Of a DNA stretch of 64,000 nt, positions 51,779 through 63,519 are shown in pieces. The translations under genes were made by a program, and so were the position numbers. Every line of letters starts with the position of its first letter. The stretch's first letter is position 1. A model generated the notes under the pieces. That model was given only the letters and a program-made list of their open reading frames with translations, was not told the DNA's origin and did not search any database. The stretch lies in the NCBI GenBank assembly GCA_964036155.1, contig OZ038422.1, positions 15,523,201 to 15,587,200 of the forward strand, written 5' to 3'. This stretch comes from Diploscapter coronatus (Eukaryota > Nematoda > Chromadorea > Rhabditida > Rhabditidae).

Positions 51779-53473
51779 AGTTCTTCGACAATCCGCACGA
51801 CAATTCCTCATCATCTTTCATTATTCGTTAACTGATTTTCATTGACTCGTTGCCCGGTTAGACTAATTTAGGCCTTATTCATGTAAAGGCATTTTATGGT
51901 ACCCTTGTGTAAAACTTCATTCAGTTTGCTACATTGTTGTTCTCTAGTGAAATTTCTTCGACTTTGTGGACTCATGAAAATTGATTATTGGACTATTGTA
52001 TGTTTTTGTAGTGATTGCCACAAAATTCATCTTTCTCTCAATATTTATGCGTGTTCCGAAGTAATTACCTACTCCTCTCCGAATCAAAACATTGATCGAA
52101 TCATCAGCCAATTACCTTCATCAATTCAATACATTATCCTTGCCGAGTTAGAATTTCCAGATATCAGCTAATATATTTCGATTATTTATTTTCTATGTAT
52201 CATTGCTTGTGCTAGAAAGGCAATTCCAATAGGCGCATGCCTGTGCGCCATTCTAGCCATATAAACATATTTGAGTAGGAATCAGGAGTGAGCCAAAATG
52301 AGATTTTCCCAAATCACAGAAACCTTCAATAATTTTGATGAAGCAAAAATTTACGGCCCACTTTTGATAGAAATGTATCGGGGACAACTATTCGGACTAG
52401 TGCAATGAGTGATATTTAACATTTTAAATGATATTCTGTAACTCTTCTAAATATATTATTGACGTGTGTGTGTTTGGATTCGATACCCTTAGAATTCTAT
52501 TATTTTTCGAGAAATTCGACATATTTCAAGTCTAGTCAAAATCTACAATTGGTTTTCATGCATTTTTTTTTTGCAGGAAATAACGTTTCGTGAAAATCAT
52601 TTGTAGACTTATTCCCGTGTAGGTTTATTATGTAATGATTTACATCGTTTTCCTCCAAATATATACAATCTTCTAACACAAGTCTATATTTTGGTGACCT
52701 CTGAAAGCTTTCAACCAATATCATCAAACAATTTAATCATCAGAGAATTCCTATAGTAGAAACTATAAGTTTACATGTATCCTTACAAAATTTATATAAT
52801 TTAGTGTGTTGTGCAACATTACTGAAAACCATGAAATAATAAATATTTGAAAATTAAAAGTGTCTACAAAATTGAAAATAAAGTAACTAAAAGCTGATAA
52901 TAGTGATATTTGTATTGTCCTTCGCTTCCCGATGATTCTTGAACGATCACAGAGTTTTCTCGTGGAATTAGCGTTGAGTTTGGTAAATGTGAATAGATAT
53001 TGCGATATATCTAGATTAATGGATTCTTCGAATATTCAATCGTTGTCTCAAGTCAGTCGGTATCCTAGAATTGCTGACATTATTTCCCATGAATTTTTAA
53101 AGCTATATTTTAGTTAATTTATCATTGATTTTCATTTTACATCATGATTTCCCTATAAACTCAATATGCATGAAATCCCTAGTCGGGAAGAGAGTAGTAA
53201 AATTATAATCGGATTTTCACACATAATCTTGATATATTACCAATTCACATCGTTTGATTTGAACAAATTCAGTTAAAATGAAACAAAATGATTTCAATTT
53301 TTACAACTTTTCTGGCATTTTTAACTTTGGTTTAATTTCGCCGAAGATGGATGATATATCGAATCTGATTTTTCTCGTGGACTTTCAATTATTAAATATG
53401 ACTAAATTTATGTAATTTAAAGAAAATTAAAAGTAATTTTTACCTAAACATTCCTAGTTTGGCGATTGACGGC
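51779..53473. other. Intergenic, convergent 3' ends of receptor and Nudix genes
   Basis: About 1.7 kb. The left part should be the receptor's 3' UTR and holds a structured hairpin (52211-52257). The remainder is AT-rich. No gene seen. Confidence 0.55.
52211..52257. repeat. Double-stem hairpin downstream of the nuclear receptor
   Basis: GCTAGAAAGGC at 52211-52221 nearly mirrors the end GCCATTCTAGC (10 of 11 bases). Inside, GGCGCA (52232-52237) pairs exactly with TGCGCC (52244-52249). It lies about 430 bases past the receptor stop, so it may be in the 3' UTR. Confidence 0.5.
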
Positions 53474-55076
53474 TTATCGTCCACTGAATTTGGCGGAGAA
53501 TTGATGACCCAGAACGAAAGAGTAGACCATCGCCTCGATGTGTATCGAATTCTCTACGCTCCTAGGAAATACTAATAATAGAAGATGAAGGAAGAAAAGC
53601 AGTACTTGAGATACTCGAAGGCCTTATCACATTCAACGAGGATCACGTCGATCGCCTGAAATCAATCGATTCAGTTTCGAAACTATTTGTAAAAATTTTG
53701 GCTCATAGAAAGAAGATCAAAATGTACAATATATGTGGCAACACTTATGCTTAACAAATTATTTGTCTTTGCCACAATTCATTTTCAAAAAAAGTGGGAT
53801 GATTTGAAATCTTCGGAAAAATCGAATATAGAAAAAATCAATTCACGCCTCGGTAAGATCGAGTTTTTGCTGAGGAGTGGCGTTTTCGGGCGCATCGCCG
53901 TCGACTTCAACGAGCACGAATTGCAGGGAATCAGAAGTCAGACCGGGGTCCAGACCCTGGATCCCGTTGGTTCTGCAAATTTGGACATAACTTTTCTAAT
54001 AATATCATGGGAATCCTTTTACAAAAAACATCCATTTTACCAAAACTCGAGTCAAATTTAAACAAGTTGAAAAATCACTCACTTATGAATGATGTTCTCG
54101 AGCTTTGCACTGTATCCAGTCTCCTCTCTAAGTTCTCGTAACGCAGCCTCCTCGACCGTTTCGTTTTTGTCGATCAACCCTGAAAATCTTTTTTTTTAAT
54201 TCCAGGATTATTCAACTTACCAGCGGGGAACTCGAGGCACCAGCCGTTCATTGGGATCCTCCATTGCCTTACGAGGATAAAGTACCGCTTTCCGGACTGA
54301 AAAATCAAATTTCTTTTAAAGGAAAGAATGAGATTTTATGTCGAAATTCAATTATTCGGTTCTAATTTGGTAGATTTTTGAGCACAAACGAGATTGTGGT
54401 TTTTAAATTTTTTTTAATTAGAAAGGAAAAAACAAATCTCCGACCTTCTTGAGAACCGCCAAGACATCGACCCCATCTACAACCGACGTCTCTGGTCGAG
54501 TCGTTCTGTTCGAGAATTGCCAAACCTTCAAGATAGCGTTATTTTCGTATTTTATTTGTCACTATTCACAAACCCCTTCGTTTCCGCTTTGAGTGCGGAA
54601 TTTGACCTGCTTCGTGCTTAACCAGCGGCCCGTGTAGACCACCTCAAATCGAATAAAATCAAATTCGAGAAACTAGCTGATTCTTTGGAAGTCGAAAATA
54701 TTTCGAGAAGAAGAAACCGGATGTGATTTTCAGCAAGATATTTTCTAGAGTAACAGGATGGTTTTTACCCCAATTTGAAGTAGAAAAAGTTCAGAAGAGT
54801 ACGAAAATTCGAAACGTAAAAAGAGGAAACGCACGCTCCATTGACAACTTTTGGTGGCTGGAGCGCGGTTTCCATTTGCTCTTTCGTTTGAATTCCTCTT
54901 GATTAAAATTTTTCTCCAATTTTATGCTAATTTCTGACCTCTTCATCAGAGAGTTGGTAAGGGCACCCGGTAGGCAGAGCAGTAGGAGTGGAAGAAATGT
55001 CTGCAGAAGTTGCTGAATTGACGACTGGGGCAGGAACTGAAGAGTCCTTCGCAAGTTCGTCCGCAATTTTGAGCAT
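53474..55076 (-). CDS. Nudix hydrolase, NUDT5-like ADP-sugar pyrophosphatase
   Basis: Eight exons on the minus strand: 55076-54939, 54642-54574, 54525-54445, 54296-54221, 54179-54083, 53972-53849, 53655-53606, 53561-53474. They encode 240 residues, near human NUDT5 (219). An N-terminal Ser/Pro-rich segment precedes GRWLSTKQVKF, DGVDVLAVL, ILVRQWRIPMNGWCLEFPAG and a complete Nudix box GLIDKNETVEEAALREL then REETGY (122-144). All catalytic Glu residues are kept. DPGLTSDSLQFVLVEVDG and the C-terminal AMVYSFVLGHQF match the family. It should cleave ADP-ribose or related ADP-sugars in the cytosol with Mg. The intron after exon 6 has no GT donor in the right frame: the only in-frame join uses GAG|GCGTGA, a GC-AG intron, with the triplet GCG at both ends. 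Exon 2 uses a TTGAG acceptor. The gene is divergent from the hydrolase pair. Confidence 0.88.
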
Positions 55077-56024
55077 CGAAGGCTAGAAACAAAGACGCAG
55101 AGTTTTGTCAGGGAAGTGAAAATATGAGGAGGGTGAAATGAACGTGGCAGGCACGCAGAAAATGCTATTTAGACATGGAAACTAGATGTTTAGTGAGGGG
55201 AGAAGTTTAAAATTTTTCATTTTGATCGGAAAAATTGATAAGGTACTTTTTTCTTCTTCGATTTTGATCACATCATAAAATTCTCTAGGTTCAAAAGTTC
55301 ATTTTTCCCGATGAATTTTACGAGTTTTCAATTTTTTAGTGAGATTTTATAATATAGATTTGGGTGTTCATTTTGGAACCTCGCCTTTGATCGACGAATT
55401 AAGTGGAGAAACGGTTGAGCCGTCAGAACCCGCTGGTCAGTAGGCCGAATAATGACGAGAGAAACGATAAAATTTGCTTTAACGAAATGTAAACAAATTT
55501 GAAATTCAAAAGTCGAACTTTGAATAAAATTCTGCTACTTTCGAGTTCTCTGTTTATTGCTTTACTGTTGTTTATTTTTATGGCTGTTCAAGTTGAGACC
55601 ACTTTTGCTAATTGATCGATAAAATTGTGTATAGTGTCGCTCTAAAAATAAGTCATTTTTGATGCATCCAATATTTCTGCAAATGTCTTTATCTTGTGTT
55701 TTCCTCTTCATCCGATAGCTATTCCTTTAGTCAACAAGTGATCTCCAATGTGTGATGTGTGATCTTTTCACTCGTCACTATAAAAGTTGTTCGAATATCT
55801 GAAGATCTATTTTTCGCCCGAATTTCTCGTCATCTTATTGCTTTTCCCTTTCCCAGGATGATCAAAGCGATATTCCGGCCAGGAAGAGCGTTGGTAGGCT
55901 TTGGCTTTATTCGACAACATTTTCCTGATGGTAGAACCAATTTAATTTTGGAAATGGTCTGAAAGTATCGAATTTGAAGATTTTCTTTAGGAAATAAACA
56001 AAAAAAATTTAGAACTTCCATCGT
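55077..56024. promoter_or_regulatory. Bidirectional promoter region, Nudix / HIBCH-1
   Basis: About 950 bases between two divergent start codons, so it must hold both promoters. AT-rich with T runs. No distinct TATA box or known operator stands out. A short frame at 55759-55962 is not supported. Confidence 0.5.
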
Positions 56025-57929
56025 ATGACAAAAATGACCCCATTCTCATCATCCCCTGTCGCTTCAACCTCAAATTCGGTAGATGAACCAGAGGTTCTCT
56101 TCGATTCCCAAGGTAGCAGACGAGTTATTACCTTGAACCGGCCGAAATCGTTAAATGCATGTACGCTCAATATGGTTCGATGTATGTATCCAAAATTGAA
56201 GGTACCATTTTAGCTATAGTAGAAAAAGAATCAATTTTCTGCTCAGGAATGGGACGAATCAAAAGAGGTCGATTTAGTGGTCATTAAGGCTGCCGGAGAT
56301 AAAGCATTTTGTGCGGGAGGAGATGCTATTGGTAAAACGGTTTTTTTTATCTTCAGAATGCAAAGAAAAATCCGATTTTCTATGATTCCGCGTCAGAATT
56401 TTTTTGAAACATTCTTGATTCTTCTGCGGTTTATTGAAGTCTAGAAAAACCTTCATAATTTTGAGTTTCAGCCGTCGTGACTTCCGCAAAAGACGCGTTG
56501 GCGGGTGGAAAGTCGACAGTTCACAAGGACTTCTTTCGGGAGGAATTCGTGATGAATCACTTAATCAACACGTTTTCGAAACCCTACCTGGCATTCGCTG
56601 ATGGAATCGTTTTTGGAGGGGTAAGGGTAAAGAAATATTTGAACTTCTTGAAAATTCACATTTTCTTTTTTTGAAAACTTTAATTTTCTTGATAAGCTTT
56701 TCAACAAAACCCTCTTTTTCCATAAAATCGTTCTAACTTTTATTTTTCAGGGCCTCGGTCTGGCTGTGATCGGCTCATTCTGCATTGTGACTGAGCGGAC
56801 GCTTCTTTCGATGCCCGAAACTCAGCTCGGAGTTTTTCCAGACATTGGAGCCGGATATTTTCTGTCGAGATTGAAAGTAAGACATTTTTCTTTCTAGAAT
56901 GTCAATGAAAAATGGGATTTTTCCAAAAAAAAAAACCTTTAAATGCCAAGTTTGTTTATTTTCAGTCGAACCTCGGTATGTACTTCGGTCTATGTTCTAC
57001 CAGAATCAAAGGGGCTGATGCCCTTCACACTGGATTGGCTACGCATTATGTTAGTTTTATTTTTTCATTAAAACTATTGTAATTTTATGATTTCGCAATT
57101 TTCCTAGATCGAATCCCCCAACCTTCCTGATGTGGAAAAAGAACTCACTTCTTCCATCAAACGACTCGACAATAACTCGATCAATGACTTGCTGAATTCG
57201 TTCAAACCGACCAAAATCCCGTCTTTCAGTTTGGAGGAGCAAATCCAAACGATTGACTACTGTTTCGGTGGAAGGTAAGATTTTTTCTTCATTTACGAAC
57301 TTTCACTTTTTTAACAAATTCTCACATAACCACTAAATCAGGGGCTACAAGTCTTTTTCTTATTATTGTTGTTGTTAAATTTGTATCTTTTCAGTAGTGT
57401 TGAGGAGATCATCTCCCGTCTTGAAAAGGATGGAAGTGATTGGGCAATGGAACAGGTGAAAGTTCTATCGAAGATGAGTCCGACGTCGCTCAAAGTCACT
57501 CACCAACAAATCACAAATGCAAGGAAGCTCGACTATGCACAGGTTGAGAATTTTCCACTTTTTGCAAATACAAAGATATTTGCATATCGGGAAATAAATG
57601 CTAGAACTATCAAACTTTTAATTTATTTTGTCATGTTCTATTTTGTAAATTTCATCTATTTTTCAGACGCTTCAAATGGAATTTCGCATTTTACAAAGGA
57701 TCACTTTAGGGCCTGATTTGCATGAGGGATGCAGAGCAAGTAAGCTATATATATATTTTTTTTTAAAATAAGACTATCTTTGAAAGTTACTAAACAAGAA
57801 ATATTTTAAGTCCTGATCGACAAAGACCGCAATCCAAAGTGGAATCCCGCTCGACTCGAGGATGTGACTAAAAACAAAGTAGACGGATATTTCACTGCGC
57901 TGCCTGAAAATGAAGAACTCAAATTGTAA
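56025..57929 (+). CDS. 3-hydroxyisobutyryl-CoA hydrolase, tandem copy 1
   Basis: Nine exons: 56025-56201, 56247-56331, 56472-56620, 56751-56876, 56966-57049, 57108-57274, 57395-57542, 57667-57739, 57811-57929. They encode 375 residues, usual for HIBCH. Family motifs: [24 protein letters not shown] (oxyanion hole), [43 protein letters not shown] (catalytic Glu160 and Asp168), [17 protein letters not shown] and [13 protein letters not shown]. The enzyme releases 3-hydroxyisobutyrate from its CoA ester in valine breakdown, and can also act on 3-hydroxypropionyl-CoA. HIBCH is normally mitochondrial, but the first 25 residues here are Ser/Pro-rich with few Arg and are not a convincing presequence. 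The chain ends in LKL, loosely like PTS1. The copy at 59006-60943 has the same exon layout. The last acceptor is TTTAAG. Confidence 0.93.
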
Positions 57930-59005
57930 GCATTTTTTTTTTTTTAAATTAATCAAATTTTACGAAAATAATTACAGACCTAATCGGAGAAAATCATCGA
58001 AACTCTAAGCTATTTCACATGAAGAAAATAATATGATCTCGAAATGTATCTTCTAGAGAATAAATTATGAATTTAGTTCTTTTTTATTTTGGAATGATTT
58101 AATTTGGTTACAATCCAATTTTACTAATTACACGAAATTTTTGAAAATATCACAATTCGCCCTGTGTGATTGTCACAAAAAAAGATTACGCTTTGCACCA
58201 CCAATTTGAATAGTTCTCGACTAGTAATGTTGTTCTAAAATTTTTTTTTTTTCGAAACTACAATTTTTAACTTCAGTCTAATCTCCAAATTTTCCCAAAA
58301 TAACCCAATCTTTCCCCTCCCAAGGCATCTCTCTTTGTGTGATGTTGGGTGAGTGATCAGTGATGTTTTGTGTTCCAGTTTATTAGAGGGAAAGAAATTG
58401 GATGAAGGGGGTTAGAGAGAGGGGGAAAAGGTTATTGCAGCAGAAGTGCAGACAAATAATCAAAGAAGCAAACAGACACACGTGCTAGTTCGTCTCTACA
58501 CTACATTCTACTCTTTGCTCTTTGTCCATTCCTACTTGTGTACTCTCAAATCAAAATGAGCTATCGAGTTTGTGCCTGAAAATTCACAATCTGGTGCAAT
58601 TTAATCATTTTTGATGTACAGAATTCAGCTTTTGATAGCAGGCAAATGTTGACTTTATTTATCGAAAACTCACGAAATAATAGTTTGGCTCGGAAAATGT
58701 TTGTAATTTTTTCCGCGATTTGATGTATTTTTCGTTTATTGTCTACAGTAATTCGGAAAATTTTCCGATTTCAGGTACTTCAAGTATGATCAAAGTTGTA
58801 CCTCGTTTAGGAAAGCAAGCGGTATAAATTTTCTTCCGTATTTACTTTTAAACTTAACCACGGTTTTTATCACTAACTTTTATAAGTAAGTGAAACCGTA
58901 GTTAAACAACCTTGTTGATGAACTTTCATGACATCACAGTACACTGTATCCTATTGGAGTAAATGAAATCAACATTTTCAGGCAAATTTTCATTATTCCA
59001 CAAAG
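57930..59005. other. Spacer between the HIBCH copies
   Basis: About 1.1 kb. An AATAAA signal lies near 58061, about 130 bases after the copy 1 stop. The rest is AT-rich with a hairpin at 58851-58907. The spacing and separate poly(A) signal suggest two independent transcripts. No other gene seen. Confidence 0.55.
58851..58907. repeat. Imperfect hairpin before HIBCH copy 2
   Basis: CTTAACCACGGTTTTTATCA is followed by its near reverse complement TGAAACCGTAGTTAA, with further ACTTT/AAGT pairing towards the loop. It lies about 100 bases upstream of the copy 2 start, in promoter territory. Confidence 0.5.
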
Positions 59006-60943
59006 ATGGCGCCGTTTTCGACGTCGACTTCGAAAATGTCTTCGGACGCTCACGCTCTGTTTGAAGAGCACGACACGAAGCGAGTCATCATCTACAACAG
59101 ACCCAAACAAATCAACGCCGTCACGCTCAAAATGATCAGACTTGTTTATCCGCAGTTGAAGGTTTTTTTTTTAAAATCATTTTTGCAAATAAATTTGAAT
59201 ATTCGCAATGTGATTTTTCCTTTTTGATTCTGATATTTTTCAAATTTGATGAATAACTTCTAGAATTGTATATTTTCAGGCATGGGACGAATCCCCCGAT
59301 GTCGATTTGATTCTGGTGAAAGGCGCAGGAGACAGAGGACTCTGCGCTGGGGGCGATATTGCAGGTATTTGAGATTTTGTTAGAGTATTCATCAAAATAC
59401 ATCTACTCTCCATGAAAATGGTGAGTGATCCTCCCATCTTTGTCCAGAATTACTTCGTCTAAGTTTCTTATTTTTCAGCAATTACTAGCTCTGCAAGAAT
59501 AGTAATGGCAGGAGGTCAGTGCTCGATTTTCGAGGACTCCTTCAGAGAAGTCTATACTTGGGGTCATTTGGTGAACACACTCACCAAACCTTATGTCGCA
59601 TTAGCCGATGGGATCACCATGGGAGGAGTGAGTTGAAGGAAACGACATTTATAACTTCAATTTGAGCATTTTTCAATTATATAAAATCATTCATTTCAGG
59701 GCCTCATCCTGGCTGTTATCGGCAAGTTTTCCGTGGCGACCGAGCGATCGGTCATTTCGCTGCCAGAAACCGCGCTCGGCATGGTACCCGATCTGGGAGC
59801 CGCTTACATTTTGTCAAGGCTCAAGGTTTGTCAAAAATTTCAAATTATTCAAACTGACCAGATCGAACTTGTAAAATGTATTCGATCAACGAACTTTCAA
59901 CATTTTCAAATTTTTAGTCGAACATCGGGATGTATCTGGGTTTGACCGGAGGAAGAATCAACGGAGCTGACGCCTATCATTTGGGGATCGTCTCGCACTA
60001 TGTGGGCTATCTTTTCCAATCTGTCTTTCATTTGTTCTTTATTTTGTTTTCGTTTCCAGATCGACTCCTCAAATCTGCTCAAAGTCGAATCGGCTCTTCT
60101 TTCCGCTGGAAAGTTAGACAACAAATCCGTCGATGAGCTGCTGAATTCGTTCAAACCGAAAGTCATTCCTGAATTCAGCCTCGAGAAACTAGCCAGGCAA
60201 ATTGAGTATTGTTATGGAGGGAGGTTGGAAATTTGTCGAATTTTAAGAAATTCGTTTTTTTTCAAAGTTACTTTGGAGTAGCAGTCGTCAAATTGTCGAT
60301 TCTAAAATGCTATTTTCAGAACAGTCGAAGAAATCATTGAGAGACTTGATTCTGATGGAAGTGACTGGGCCAAGAAACAGCTCCAAATTCTGTCCAAAAT
60401 GAGTCCGACTTCCCTGAAAATCACTCACAGACAAATTGTGACGAGCAAGAACAAAAATTACCCTGAGGTTTTGATAAACTTCATAGAGTTCTAACTTTTA
60501 TGGAAAAATATGCCAATTTCAGACTCTCCAGCAAGACTTCCGAATCACGACAAGAATTCCGTTGACTCATGATCTCCATGAAGGATGTCGAGCTGGTAAA
60601 TTTTATTTATTTGCAAATAGTATAGAAAAAACGATAATTCAATGGGAAATTAATGAAAGCTTAAAAAAATTCCATCAACATAGTGAAGAAGGGGTATTCG
60701 GAAATCTCGCAACCTCAGAACTCGAAGAAATAATATGAAGAGTAAGATCGCTTACCTACCACCTTTCTCTATCCTTTCGAGATTTACGAATACCCGATGA
60801 AAATGACAGCAATTCGATGTTCAGTGCTTATCGAGAAAGATCGTAATCCGAAATGGAATCCGGCCCGACTCGAGGATGTGACGGATCAGCAAATCGATCA
60901 ATTCTTCAAGCCTCTGCCTGAAAACAAGGAGCTCAAATTGTAA
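59006..60943 (+). CDS. 3-hydroxyisobutyryl-CoA hydrolase, tandem copy 2
   Basis: Nine exons: 59006-59161, 59280-59364, 59479-59627, 59700-59825, 59918-60001, 60060-60223, 60320-60467, 60523-60595, 60825-60943. They encode 367 residues. Exons 2-5 and 7-9 have exactly the same lengths as in copy 1; only exons 1 and 6 differ (by 21 and 3 bases). The catalytic set is intact: LCAGGD, ADGITMGG, LPETALGMVPDLG (Glu153, Asp161), [17 protein letters not shown] and [13 protein letters not shown]. Exon 3 has diverged most: copy 1 has [19 protein letters not shown] where this copy has ARIVMAGGQCSIFEDSFRE. The N-terminus (MAPFSTSTSKMSSDA) is not a clear mitochondrial presequence, and the protein also ends in LKL. 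The role should match copy 1 in valine-derived acyl-CoA hydrolysis, possibly with a shifted substrate or tissue pattern. Confidence 0.93.
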
Positions 60944-62227
60944 GAAACGGATTTTTTTCAAATTTACGAAGAAAATTGAAGCCCTGCCCGTGGTGGAACC
61001 TCAAAACTGTAGAAGATATTATCTGGATAGAAACTATAGCTCGCAGTTGCTGTCGTCATAAAAACTATTCGAAGTGCCTATCGCCAAGTTACCTTCAATT
61101 AAATTATTTTTTAAAAATGTAATAAATTCCATGTACAAATCAGGATTGCCTTCAATATTTATATTTTTAAAAAATGTTATTTTTTATTCTAACCCTAAAT
61201 TATTTGTTTGGAGATGCAATTGTTTATTTCATATAACATCATACCTAAACAGACAAAATTTCAAGTTAATTAACTACAAACAACATTTATTAGAAAAATA
61301 ATGCGTATAAAAATCAACGGAATAATCTGATGATCGCTGAAAAATCGTCAACTATGATAAGATCTTCAAGCACTGGGGTTTGTCTCCTCCGCTGCAGCGC
61401 TCCGAATTGGGATCACATAATGTTTCACCGCAGGGCTCTGCCTTTTCTGAAATATGAAGAAAAAAAATCGTATTTTCCTTGCTTTATGAAAGGCTGTTCT
61501 CTATATTGTCGAAATTATTATGACAGAGTCTGTGAGATATTCAATCAAGGGGTGACCAGTGGCAAAAGTTTCGTTTTTCCGAGGTTTCTGAGTGTTAACT
61601 AACTATATTCGACCTGGATAACACAATTTTGGGGCTTTTTCCCGGAGTTTTCAAGTCCAGGTCTGGGTACCGGGGTCCGGGGGTCAAATTTCAAAAGTCA
61701 TTCCGATACCCCGAAATCTATATCAGATTGTTCAGTTCGACGAGCTGAGTCGAATGGTGCGAATATTTCTCGGATCTGACCTTCCTATCACAAGTTACGG
61801 CTAAAAACAGTGAAGAAGTGCCAAAAAGCATGAATGCTGATGATTCTTCGATTATTTTCGAAGGAACTGATACCCGTCTGTGTGATAAATAGTTTATATT
61901 TATAAAGTAGAAGCCCTAAGGATTATTTTAATATACAAATTTGGACTCTTTTCGGTATCAGTCTAGGGAATAACCGGGTCCGAAGCCGAACCTGAAAATT
62001 TCGATTTTTCAAATTTTTGAGTTAGACCCCCAAATCATATACCATTTGATAGAGCTCGAAAAAGTGAGCAGCTTTTGTGAAGACACCTCGGAAAAATTTC
62101 CATCGCTGAGAGCTCCAGACCGGAAAAACTGAAAATCCTACTTCATATTCGGGAATTTTTATCTCGAAAATATTTATTTATTCGTTAATGAGAATAGAAT
62201 TGAAGACAATTGAACAAATGATTGAAT
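60944..62227. other. Intergenic with old repeat-like sequence
   Basis: Convergent gap between HIBCH copy 2 and the Cys-rich gene. 61600-62160 differs from the flanks: it has runs such as ACCGGGGTCCGGGGG and two diverged related blocks. A 90-codon frame at 61330-61602 has no recognisable domain. Confidence 0.5.
61708..62130. repeat. Two diverged direct-repeat blocks
   Basis: Blocks starting at about 61708 (ACCCCGAAATCTATATCA) and about 62026 (ACCCCCAAATCATATACCA) continue with similar words: AGTTCGA/AGCTCGA, GTGCGAA/GTGAGCA and CTCGGA. They look like old copies of one dispersed intergenic repeat. Confidence 0.35.
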
Positions 62228-62906
62228 TCACTGATAAATAAAATAGCACTCTCCGTTTATACAGTTCTGGTTGTACGGATTACAAGTCTTGGTCCCGCAT
62301 TTAATGGGCTCTTCTGAAAATCGAACGACTCATTAGGTTATTTTATTTTAGAAGAAAAATGGTTGAATGCATTCAAATTTTAAACAAAATACAGTTAAGA
62401 ATGGCTTACTTTTGACCTCGCACCAAGTTAATCCCAGTCTGTTCTGATCACATATCTTTCCTTGCGCCTCGCAGTTTCTCTCCTTGCAGGAGAGTTGGCC
62501 TAAAATAAGACATATTTTTTCGGATGATTATTCTAAAACATATTCTGTAACTAACCGCATCTGTACTTTCCATCATCCTGCTTGATGCATTTTTCTGCGC
62601 ACAATAATTTGTCAGTATTGCAGAATTTCACTGAAATCAGACGTTTGTCTTCATTAGTTTTCAAAATTGATGTCCTATCTAACTTTTTCGAAAATAAAAA
62701 AAAATGAATTCCAAGAATTTGTTAATTCTTGCAGTTTTGACTTTTTAATTGTCAAAGTCAGAATTAAAAATTTTTAAAATAAACTTACTGTCGACTTCCG
62801 AAGCGGACTGGACACATCCGAGAGTCACGAAGATAACCAAAATCGCCTGAACTAAAAACAATCAATTTTATTTTAAAAAATAACTCACCAATATGTAGTA
62901 GTGCAT
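62228..62906 (-). CDS. Secreted cysteine-rich protein, tandem copy 1, function unknown
   Basis: Five exons on the minus strand: 62906-62889, 62846-62789, 62630-62556, 62499-62410, 62313-62228. They encode 108 residues. The first 21 are a signal peptide (MHYYILAILVIFVTLGCVQS then A). The mature part has 12 cysteines, enough for six disulfides, in three blocks of four, each on its own exon: C-6-C-3-C-9-C, C-4-C-6-C-9-C and C-4-C-6-C-4-C. The last block reads KCGTKTCNPYNQNC. All three junctions between blocks fall after the first base of a codon, so each block exon is a symmetrical module. The gene is followed upstream by a second copy at 63520-63964. I recognise no named family. A secreted structural, inhibitory or defence protein is possible, but nothing in the sequence decides. 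Confidence 0.78.
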
Positions 62907-63519
62907 CTTGAACAGAGTGTGTTCACAGACACCTAAAGCACGAATTTATATCGTTTATTTTTTGGTGAATGGAAGATTTGCGAAGAAAAATGGCACGTAC
63001 TTTATCGACTATAGATTGATCTCGAAGAAATAAACGACAACTGATACTTGCAAATATCGTGATCATGCTCGGGACAAACGTGCTGAACGAAAGAATTTTA
63101 TATCAGAAAATTGCAAATGATCTTTTGTCATTCTTTTGAATTTGCAAACGCACAGAACGAACTTATCCCCATTAACCGAAATTATTTTGGAAAAAATTGG
63201 AGTGAAATGAAGGGTTTTCTTAGGACCCATAACTTGAATTGACACAAATTAATTACTCTCATTGCATTCGGTCATGCTACGCACGGGAGAGCGAGACTGG
63301 AAAAATTGAGCGATAAATTTCTTCGGAAAAAATGTCTTGTTGAGAAAATGCTGGTTTTCATTCAACAATACGAATTTAATCAAAAATATGAATGAAAATT
63401 TTATTTATACTATTAAAAATCCATTTATTGTTTCCTAAAATCAACCCTATGATAAATAATGAAGAACAAAGCAAATAATTTTAATAAAAGTTTTAAATAG
63501 ATTTCTTAGACTGTTGGAT
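62907..63519. other. Spacer between the Cys-rich copies
   Basis: About 610 bases, AT-rich. It holds the promoter of copy 1 and the 3' UTR of copy 2. No other gene seen. Confidence 0.5.
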
